DNA from: DATDYQ01 sp035288965
GTDB taxonomy: Archaea > Nanobdellota > Nanobdellia > SCGC-AAA011-G17 > JAGVZF01
NCBI GenBank assembly: GCA_035288965.1
Contig: DATDYQ010000102.1
Coordinates: forward strand, 1-11,766
Reading direction: 5' to 3'
Length of the DNA: 11,766 bases
Position numbers and translations under genes: made by a program. The notes beneath the pieces are model-generated. The model was given only the letters and a program-made list of their open reading frames with translations. It searched no databases and was not told the origin of the DNA. Positions 7,217 through 11,766 of the stretch are shown here, piece after piece (position 1 is the stretch's first letter; each line of letters starts with the position of its first letter).

Positions 7217-7670
7217 TTTCTAGCATTGCTAATCTATTTAATACAATTAAAGTAACAGTTTCAGATGGTGAATCTGCTGTGCTTCTTATTTGATATAATG
7301 GGGTATCATCTAACTCTTTTACATCTACAATTAGTTTGTAGCTTTGTAATTGAAGAAGAGATGTGATTATTGATGTTGAAAGAGAAGATGCTGCTGTTAG
7401 TTTGGCTGTATTCAAAATTCTATCTGAGGTTGCCAATCCTAAAGATTCTATATTATTAACATCTTTTTCCCATGAACTTGGAGTTCCGTAAGATGAAATT
7501 AATACATCAGAAACTTGAAGTAGTTTAATATGCATATCATCTAATCCTTTTTTTGCATTTATCTCATTCATTATATTATTCCAACTAATCACGATTGCTG
7601 CAATCATTATCAGGGAAATTCCCATAGCAACCATTAAGTCAATCATAGCAAGTTGGGCTTTTTTATTCAT
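7179..7670 (-). CDS. Minor pilin-like protein, 163 aa
   Basis: The preferred start is ATG 7670 (MNKKAQLAMIDLMVAMGISL), which overlaps the end of the 527-aa gene by 8 nt; an in-frame GTG at 7679 would add three residues. A basic N-terminus with KKA|Q followed by a hydrophobic helix to about residue 29 fits a class III prepilin cut after Ala. The acidic residue is Asp at +6 rather than Glu at +5. The remaining 130 residues are mainly helical-looking with Ser/Thr-rich stretches (TAASSLSTSIITSLLQLQ) and lack cysteine. The C-terminal 13 codons are also read in another frame as the start of the next gene. Likely a minor pilin; no family name can be assigned. Confidence 0.72.
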   Translation of the reverse strand: MNKKAQLAMIDLMVAMGISLIMIAAIVISWNNIMNEINAKKGLDDMHIKLLQVSDVLISSYGTPSSWEKDVNNIESLGLATSDRILNTAKLTAASSLSTSIITSLLQLQSYKLIVDVKELDDTPLYQIRSTADSPSETVTLIVLNRLAMLENEVVKVKFTFWK

Positions 7671-9246
7671 TTGGAACACAAATTTTTACATCTTGAAAAT
7701 CAACTGAAGCTTGTTCATCTTTTGCGATTTGATAAACTCTAAGTAATAAATCAAATGCTGTATTTTGAGATATTTTTGCTGTGGGAGATATATCACAAGT
7801 TGCTATTATCTCTGTTTGTGATTTTTGTAATGTAGGACAGGCATCTGTCCATTTATTATTTGGATCTGTATTATCATAGTAAAGTAAACTTACTTCGGTA
7901 TCTGGATCTGTATTTGTAATACTGTATTCATATCTTGTAGTAAATGATTCTACTGTTTCTGGTAATGGAGAGATTGTTAGATTTGTTATTAAATAATTAA
8001 ATTTTGTTGTTCCTATAATTCTTTGTAAAGCTTCTACTATTCTTTGTCCTAAAAGATCATATAAACTTTGTGGAGTTTCACATGAAGATGAAAAATAATA
8101 TCCAAAACCATTTCCATAGTGCCAAGATGCTACACCGTCATTGCCATTTGGGAAATCTGCTATATCTCTATATTGTGTTGTTTGTGCTGGATTATTTGTA
8201 ACATAATGATTTGATTTTGGCGTCCATGAAACTGGACTTGATGTACTTCCTTCAAATTGTAAATAAGGATCCGGATCACTATAATAAGATGAAGTTACAG
8301 TTAATAATTGAGTTGGTCCGCCAGCACCATGATAACTAACACCAGCTATAACCGGACTCCCTTGTATGCCTCTAGTTAAAATCAAAACGCCTCCATTACT
8401 TACCCAATTATTTAATGTAGTATAACTGTTTGAAGGATTTTCTAATTTATTTCCTGTGTCTTCTGTAAAAATGATAGAATAATCATTTAAATGCGGCCAG
8501 AATAATGAAGTAAGGTCATTAGTATTTGTATATATATCACATAACGTGTGTCTTGGATCGTTCCAATCACTATCAAAATCTTGAGTATCTATGCATTCTA
8601 ATTCGTTTGTGAAAAAATTTGATAATTGAAGATCTTCTTCTACGCATGCTGAACCTCCACCAACTCTTACATAAGCTATTCTTATAGTATGAGTTCTTAT
8701 ATAATCTTTAAGATCCTCTGGAACTTGAATATCTGACGTTAGTTTTATGGTTGCTCTTTGATCATCACTATTTTTAACTAAATTAGTATAAATCTGTTTA
8801 TTCGCATCTGTTGCAAAAGAAATAGGATAAGAAACACATCTTGAGTTTACATAAACAATATTATTCTTATTTTCTAGAGTAATTTTTTCTTTATCTATAG
8901 TAAATAGTTTAGATTCTGAACCATCAAAGACTTGTCTTATTGAGCTTAAAGGAATTGTACATGGATAAGAATCGTCTATCATTACTTGTTTTGAATCAGC
9001 ATTAAATGTTACTTTATGCTGCTTGAAATCTATTTCATATGTTGTTCCCGGACCTTTTGAGTAAACAGAAGTAATTCCGTTTGAAATTTGATAACATAAA
9101 TCTCTTTGTTCAAGATTTGTTTGTGTATAGGTAATATCTTGTGATCGATATAAAGTTACAATTGTAACAATTGCTACAAAGAATATTATTATTCCGACTG
9201 CAAATATTGTTTCTATACCAAATTGTGCATTTTTCATTTTTCTCAT
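7663..9246 (-). CDS. Large pilin-like protein with an inserted class I amidotransferase-like (ThuA-type) domain
   Basis: A 527-aa membrane-anchored surface protein. The start MRKMKNAQFGIETIFAVG is a class III signal: cutting between Ala7 and Gln8 puts Glu12 at +5. A single helix runs to about 32. Residues 45-130 form a pilin-type beta module with YSKGPG (62-67), shared with the preceding prepilin. Residues about 185-410 resemble the flavodoxin-like amidotransferase/ThuA fold: DYSIIFTED (255-263), LNNWVSNGGVLILT (278-291), WHYGNGFGYYF (375-385), then a helix to 407. No amidotransferase nucleophile elbow is visible, so it is probably not catalytic. Ten cysteines, an even number, suit an extracellular disulfide-bonded protein. 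A last beta domain follows (415-527). ATG 9246 overlaps the upstream TGA as ATGA; ATG 9237, with AGGATGA just before it, is a credible alternative. Likely a tip adhesin or specialised minor pilin. Confidence 0.78.
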   Translation of the reverse strand: MRKMKNAQFGIETIFAVGIIIFFVAIVTIVTLYRSQDITYTQTNLEQRDLCYQISNGITSVYSKGPGTTYEIDFKQHKVTFNADSKQVMIDDSYPCTIPLSSIRQVFDGSESKLFTIDKEKITLENKNNIVYVNSRCVSYPISFATDANKQIYTNLVKNSDDQRATIKLTSDIQVPEDLKDYIRTHTIRIAYVRVGGGSACVEEDLQLSNFFTNELECIDTQDFDSDWNDPRHTLCDIYTNTNDLTSLFWPHLNDYSIIFTEDTGNKLENPSNSYTTLNNWVSNGGVLILTRGIQGSPVIAGVSYHGAGGPTQLLTVTSSYYSDPDPYLQFEGSTSSPVSWTPKSNHYVTNNPAQTTQYRDIADFPNGNDGVASWHYGNGFGYYFSSSCETPQSLYDLLGQRIVEALQRIIGTTKFNYLITNLTISPLPETVESFTTRYEYSITNTDPDTEVSLLYYDNTDPNNKWTDACPTLQKSQTEIIATCDISPTAKISQNTAFDLLLRVYQIAKDEQASVDFQDVKICVPNE

Positions 9247-9653
9247 CCTGTTAGTTCAATAAGTGTTCCATCATCTAAATATTTTATTGTTATATAATGA
9301 ATTCCTGAAGTTTGGGGAAAGTTAGTTAATTGTAATGTTGTTTTTGCTGTTGCTGTAAAATCTGACAATCCTCCAGAACCTTGAACTTTCATTATAATTG
9401 TTTTTGAATCTGAAGATAATGTAGCTGATGTAAAACCTTGTGGAAAAATTACCTTAACAACTTCCTGATTTCCTGGACCTAAAGTGTAAATTCTATCTAA
9501 AGTGGATTGTAAGGTTGAGATAGCATTTTCAGCATCATTAAGATTAGTCTCTTGGCTGGCTTTTGAGAAACTGAAATAAACCAATATTACCACTGCAAGA
9601 AGAATAACTCCTAATATTATAATATATTCAACACTTATCTGTCCTCTTTTCAT
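9243..9653 (-). CDS. Class III signal peptide prepilin, first gene of the pilus operon
   Basis: A textbook archaeal prepilin of 136 aa: MKRG|QISVEYIIILGVI, with cleavage after Gly4 and Glu at +5 of the mature protein, then one hydrophobic helix to about residue 28. The helix continues through an Ala/Asn-rich segment to about 55, followed by YTLGPGNQEVVKVIFPQGF (56-74) and a beta-rich domain. There are no cysteines. It heads the minus-strand operon, after a 122-nt divergent intergenic region, and its TGA overlaps the ATG of the 527-aa gene. It could be a second major pilin or the most abundant minor pilin; the divergent 167-aa pilin is the other candidate for the main subunit. The family assignment is firm. 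Confidence 0.88.
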   Translation of the reverse strand: MKRGQISVEYIIILGVILLAVVILVYFSFSKASQETNLNDAENAISTLQSTLDRIYTLGPGNQEVVKVIFPQGFTSATLSSDSKTIIMKVQGSGGLSDFTATAKTTLQLTNFPQTSGIHYITIKYLDDGTLIELTG

Positions 9654-9707
9654 TTAATTGGAATTATTTTTAATTTCTTTTAATGATTATTGTCTATTTT
9701 TGAGTAG

Positions 9708-9715
9708 TATAAAAA
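9708..9715 (-). promoter_or_regulatory. Candidate TATA box of the pilus operon
   Basis: The minus strand reads TTTTTATA, 55-62 nt before the ATG at 9653. Initiation about 25 nt downstream would leave a leader of about 30 nt; no clear Shine-Dalgarno lies before the ATG. It is a consensus guess in AT-rich DNA. Confidence 0.35.
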
Positions 9716-9717
9716 TG

Positions 9718-9725
9718 TTTAAATA
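9718..9725 (+). promoter_or_regulatory. Candidate TATA box of the divergent pilin gene
   Basis: TTTAAATA preceded by an A-rich BRE-like stretch (9711-9717), about 50 nt before the ATG. Predicted initiation near 9745-9750 keeps the RBS in the leader. Another AT-rich element at 9731-9741 is possible, so the exact box is uncertain. Confidence 0.35.
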
Positions 9726-9764
9726 GATGAATTTAAACTTAAATTTAATAATTACATAAAAAGA

Positions 9765-9771
9765 GAGGTGA
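9765..9771 (+). promoter_or_regulatory. Strong RBS of the divergent pilin
   Basis: GAGGTGA is close to the archaeal consensus and lies 4 nt before ATG 9776 and 7 nt before an adjacent in-frame ATG at 9779; the second spacing is the more usual. The pilus operon heading the other way has no comparable site, which fits higher output of this pilin. Confidence 0.75.
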
Positions 9772-9775
9772 AAAT

Positions 9776-10279
9776 ATGATGTTTAAAAAAGGACAAGCTG
9801 CCATGGAGTTCTTGATGACCTATGGCTGGGCTATATTAGTTGTTTTAATTGCTATTGGAGTTTTAATATTTTTAGTTGGAAATCCTAGTAATTTAGTTGG
9901 AGATAGTTGTAGAATTGGAACGCCATTTAATTGCGGTACTTCATTAACTGCAGATGCTGGGGTAGATGGAACTGTAACTTTTGAACTAACGAATGGATTA
10001 TCTAACTCTGTAACCATAGTAGGAGCAAATGATATAGCATTAACAGGAAGTGCTTATTCTGCTGCATGTATTGACTCAACGATTGATGGTGTTGCTACCA
10101 CAGATAGCGTAATAAATGCTGGACAAACTGTTACAATAGTTATAACCTGTACTGGACAAGCATTCACTGCAGGAGATAAGGTGAAATCTCCATTTCAAAT
10201 CACATATACAGACAACTCGAATGCAGCAATTTTAACAGGTTTGATAAAGACTGGAGATATAACAGTTAGTGTAAAATAA
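9776..10279 (+). CDS. Class III signal peptide pilin, probable major pilus subunit
   Basis: A 167-aa prepilin with the very characteristic archaeal start KKG|QAAMEFLMTYGWAILV: cleavage after Gly6, Glu11 at +5, and a single hydrophobic helix to about residue 35. The mature extracellular part is beta-type, rich in Thr, Gly, Asn and Asp, with four cysteines (45, 53, 98, 125) able to form two disulfides. It is low in Lys compared with its neighbours, as usual for surface-exposed filament proteins. It is transcribed away from the assembly operon from its own promoter and has the strong GAGGTGA RBS, with a T-rich stop region after the gene. A single, separately and strongly expressed pilin beside an operon of one-each minor pilins and machinery suggests this is the main filament subunit. 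That role is inferred; the family is clear. ATG 9779 is an equally possible start. Confidence 0.9.
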   Translation: MMFKKGQAAMEFLMTYGWAILVVLIAIGVLIFLVGNPSNLVGDSCRIGTPFNCGTSLTADAGVDGTVTFELTNGLSNSVTIVGANDIALTGSAYSAACIDSTIDGVATTDSVINAGQTVTIVITCTGQAFTAGDKVKSPFQITYTDNSNAAILTGLIKTGDITVSVK

Positions 10280-10280
10280 A

Positions 10281-10314
10281 CTTTTAACTTTTTCTTTTTA
10301 ATTTTATAATTTTC
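10281..10314 (+). terminator. T-tract terminator after the pilin
   Basis: Immediately after the stop codon there are successive T runs (T4, T5, T5, T4) separated by one to three other bases. Archaeal RNA polymerase terminates on oligo-T stretches without needing a hairpin. On the opposite strand the A6 at 10316-10321 gives a T6 run just past the end of the converging small gene. Confidence 0.55.
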
Positions 10315-10322
10315 TAAAAAAT

Positions 10323-10478
10323 TTATTTATTAATAATCTTAGCTTGCTGCTTGCTCCATGTCTTATTATCTGTTTTCTTAAGCCATTCAACATAGAATTC
10401 AATAAACTTTAGCCTTTCTTCAAAGTTCTTTTTCTTTAACTCTTCAATTTCTTTTAAATCTATTCTTGGATATTTCAT
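10323..10478 (-). CDS. 51-aa small protein paired with a nucleotidyltransferase remnant (antitoxin-like context)
   Basis: Translation from ATG 10478 gives a charged helical protein starting MKYPRIDLKEIEELKKKNFE and continuing through FIEFYVEWLKKTDNKTWSKQ. The start overlaps the stop of the upstream broken frame as ATGA. From memory, short proteins with this M-K-Y-P start and a Y-V-E-W-L-K core are found next to minimal AbiEii-type nucleotidyltransferases in DPANN genomes; this recollection was not checked. The gene looks intact although its partner is broken, so it may have kept a function or be a leftover. It is cytoplasmic, with no membrane segment. Confidence 0.6.
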   Translation of the reverse strand: MKYPRIDLKEIEELKKKNFEERLKFIEFYVEWLKKTDNKTWSKQQAKIINK

Positions 10479-10829
10479 TTTAATAGTTTAAAATTTTCCT
10501 CTTGTTTTAGATGCTTTAGGAAGTATAAAAATGTTTCTTTATCTAATTTATCTTTGAATAGTAGATAAAGGTGTTTTGCATCTTCTATATCTTTATTGCT
10601 TCCTAAAGAGAGCTTGAAACAAATTTGTAGCTCTATTGGGGAGATGTAAAGTTCATTTTTATTTAATAAAAGCTTAATTTTGTTGTTTAATGCCCATAAA
10701 TCAAGCTCATTTTTAACAAACTTAAACTCTATATTTGGAATTGCATTATCACTTAAGGCAAACCTTATTATCTAAATCATTAAGTTCCTTGTTCAGTTCT
10801 ATTTTTTCTTTTTCAAATTTGAAATCCAT
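10475..10829 (-). pseudogene. AbiEii-like nucleotidyltransferase gene with internal deletion and frameshift
   Basis: Two pieces of one protein lie in different frames. From ATG 10829 the first reads MDFKFEKEKIELNKELNDLD, then leaves the expected sequence and stops at 10749. From about 10771 the second frame reads 98 residues with no start codon and no Met: FALSDNAIPNIEFKFVKNEL, then a long helical part with YISPIELQICFKLSLGSNKD followed by IEDAKHLYLLFK, ending at 10475. The second piece looks like the C-terminal half of a small nucleotidyltransferase (AbiEii-like). The segment that should hold the G-S-x-x-x-x-R and D-x-D catalytic motifs, roughly 50-70 residues by my estimate, is absent. The stop overlaps the next gene's ATG as ATGA, preserving the ancestral two-gene layout. 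The break is seen directly; the family name is inferred. Confidence 0.6.
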
Positions 10830-10859
10830 TATTATAATAAGATAAGCTATTTAATATAG

Positions 10860-11213
10860 TTAACGACCATAGAATAAAGCACTCATATCAACTTGAGGAT
10901 TCTGCTTTTTAGGCTTGTCTGGATTTTGTCTTTTTTCATAATATTGTTCTTTAAACTCTTCATTCACTCTTTTAACAGCATCTGCTTCTGAAGATAAAGG
11001 AGCTGTAACCTGTCTTTGCTGAGGTTGAACTCCTAAGCCGATCATTTTATCTTGTTTTAAAACATCTGAAACAGAAATCTGTTTTATTTGTGGAGATTGC
11101 TGTATTCCAGCTGCAAATGTCGGATCCCTCTCTTTAATCTCTTTTAATATCAAATTCAGAATCTCTTTTAATTGATCAGTACCCTCATTTTTTGTGTCAA
11201 AGCTTATTTGCAT
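10860..11213 (-). CDS. 117-aa hypothetical protein with Gln/Pro-rich middle
   Basis: I do not recognise this protein. The start is placed at ATG 11213 (MQISFDTKNEGTDQLKEILN) rather than at an in-frame ATG at 11360: the 49 extra residues would be Ile/Asn/Tyr/Lys-rich like translated spacer DNA, and a TTTAAATA box at 11236-11243 sits 23-30 nt before 11213, as expected for a leaderless transcript. Residues 1-30 look helical, about 38-75 are Gln/Pro-rich and probably disordered, and the C-terminal part is highly charged with a second helix (VKRVNEEFKEQYYEKRQN) ending in SALFYGR. There is no membrane segment. It is followed on the same strand, 30 nt away, by the broken nucleotidyltransferase gene. 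Confidence 0.7.
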   Translation of the reverse strand: MQISFDTKNEGTDQLKEILNLILKEIKERDPTFAAGIQQSPQIKQISVSDVLKQDKMIGLGVQPQQRQVTAPLSSEADAVKRVNEEFKEQYYEKRQNPDKPKKQNPQVDMSALFYGR

Positions 11214-11235
11214 GTTTATAAAAGAATAAAACTTA

Positions 11236-11243
11236 TATTTAAA
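11236..11243 (-). promoter_or_regulatory. TATA box of the 117-aa gene
   Basis: TTTAAATA on the minus strand, 23-30 nt upstream of ATG 11213, with no Shine-Dalgarno between. The spacing implies transcription begins at or very near the start codon. Confidence 0.45.
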
Positions 11244-11430
11244 ATTAATTATTGTAGTATATATATTATAATACAATGTATTTTTTGGAATGGTTGTTAT
11301 GGAGAATCGTTTATAATTTAGGGGGGATATTTTATATTCGGTGTTTCTGTAATTCTTCATTGGAAATTAAGTTATATAATATGCGGGGAAGGCTATTTAA
11401 ATGGAAGATATATATCATAACATATAGTTT

Positions 11431-11445
11431 TAGCTGATAGCTGAT
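11431..11445 (+). repeat. Tandem TAGCTGA heptamer, two copies
   Basis: TAGCTGATAGCTGAT lies about 33 nt before the start codon of the Sm-like gene, in its probable leader or promoter-proximal region. It could be an operator half-site pair or chance. Confidence 0.3.
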
Positions 11446-11463
11446 TCTAGAAAAGAAAAAAAT

Positions 11464-11472
11464 AGGAAGGTG
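11464..11472 (+). promoter_or_regulatory. RBS of the Sm-like gene
   Basis: AGGAAGGTG ends five nucleotides before ATG 11478 and supports that start. AT-rich candidates for the promoter lie at 11394-11401 (TATTTAAA) and 11407-11416. Confidence 0.65.
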
Positions 11473-11477
11473 TAAAA

Positions 11478-11711
11478 ATGATTAAAGAAATTTTGGAAGA
11501 ATATAAACGTAAGAATTCTTTGGTTAAAATAACATTAAAAACCAAGGCTACGTACTTCGGCTTCGTAGATAAGCTTTCTGAGAAATTTGTGCATTTAATC
11601 AACGATAGAGATAATAAAAGCGCGTTGATAGAAATAGAAAATATTTCTACGATATTAGAATTAAAAACTATTGGTGAAAATGGAGATGAAGAAAATGGAA
11701 GAAAATTCTAA
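11478..11711 (+). CDS. 77-aa small protein with a probable Sm/SH3-like beta-barrel
   Basis: After an N-terminal helix (IKEILEEYKRKN) comes a five-strand-like pattern: LVKITLKT, ATYFGFVDKL, EKFVHLIND, KSALIEIENI and STILELK. Alternating hydrophobics and the G-F-V turn after strand two resemble the Sm1 half of LSm/Hfq proteins, though no textbook Sm2 or Hfq YKHA motif is present. If the fold is right, RNA binding as a ring is one possibility. The C-terminal ten residues are acidic and polar. A good AGGAAGGTG site fixes the start. The last 17 nt overlap the next gene, so the two are co-translated. Gene reality is clear; fold is moderately supported and function unproven. Confidence 0.7.
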   Translation: MIKEILEEYKRKNSLVKITLKTKATYFGFVDKLSEKFVHLINDRDNKSALIEIENISTILELKTIGENGDEENGRKF

Positions 11712-11766
11712 TTTATTAAAGGAAGATAAAATATTCATAAAATTCAAACCCAAAGACGAGTGGGAG
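11695..11766 (+). CDS. Start of a downstream gene, N-terminal 24 residues (partial)
   Basis: ATG 11695 is preceded by GGAGATGA (11682-11689) with five nucleotides of spacing, and the frame stays open to the window edge. The visible part is charged, starting MEENSNLLKEDKIFIKFKP. It overlaps the end of the Sm-like gene by 17 nt, so it is probably in the same operon. Too little is present to name a family. Confidence 0.6.
   Translation, partial: MEENSNLLKEDKIFIKFKPKDEWE

Noticed and set aside
1432..9653. Archaellum operon
   Set aside because: There are no ArlH, ArlG/F or CDE-like genes, the platform is split into two T2SSF proteins, and the pilins are diverse, which fits a Tad-like pilus.
11214..11360. 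N-terminal extension of the 117-aa protein
   Set aside because: The 49 residues are low-complexity Ile/Asn/Tyr/Lys and cover the likely promoter; ATG 11213 fits a leaderless start.
11276..11437. A 53-codon plus-strand frame starting MYFLEWLLWR
   Set aside because: It has no RBS, a poorly placed TATA, and Trp/Tyr/Ile-rich composition like translated spacer; it also runs into the leader of the Sm-like gene.
1..11766. tRNA, rRNA, CRISPR array, insertion sequence
   Set aside because: No cloverleaf, conserved rRNA stretch, regularly spaced repeat, transposase or terminal inverted repeat was seen on either strand.

Overview
The window is AT-rich and reads as archaeal. Its promoters carry BRE/TATA-type boxes (for example 1073-1088), its prepilins have class III signal peptides (K/R-G|Q with Glu at +5), and the best ribosome-binding sites are GGTGA or AAGGAGG. 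The pilin N-terminus KKGQAAMEFLMTYGW, the gene-dense layout and many ATGA overlaps suggest a small-genome DPANN-type archaeon (Pacearchaeota/Woesearchaeota-like). That placement is inference.

Layout. (1) 1-988, minus: a 75-aa unknown protein translationally coupled to a GH15/phosphorylase-kinase-like glycoside hydrolase, cut by the window edge. (2) 1000-1120: divergent promoters. (3) 1120-1429, plus: two tiny genes (48 and 53 aa) of unknown function behind a strong promoter, ending 2 nt from the end of the convergent pilus operon. (4) 1432-9653, minus: a nine-gene type IV pilus (Tad/archaeal type) operon. In transcription order it encodes a class III prepilin, a 527-aa pilin-like protein with an inserted amidotransferase-like domain, three more pilin-like proteins, a four-TM protein with a C-terminal winged helix, a secretion ATPase, and two single-domain T2SSF (TadB/TadC-like) membrane proteins. 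(5) 9776-10279, plus: a divergently transcribed pilin with its own strong RBS, probably the major subunit. (6) 10323-10829, minus: a small protein preceded by a nucleotidyltransferase-like gene that has lost its catalytic core. (7) 10860-11213, minus: a 117-aa unknown protein. (8) 11478-11766, plus: a 77-aa Sm/SH3-like small protein overlapping the start of another gene that leaves the window.

The pilus genes form a nearly complete assembly unit: ATPase on the cytoplasmic side, a two-protein platform, a set of minor pilins and a separately controlled major pilin. The prepilin peptidase is not in the window. Points worth most attention are the large amidotransferase-like pilin, the graded loss of the +5 glutamate along the minor pilins, the membrane-anchored winged-helix protein next to the ATPase, and the gutted nucleotidyltransferase gene.
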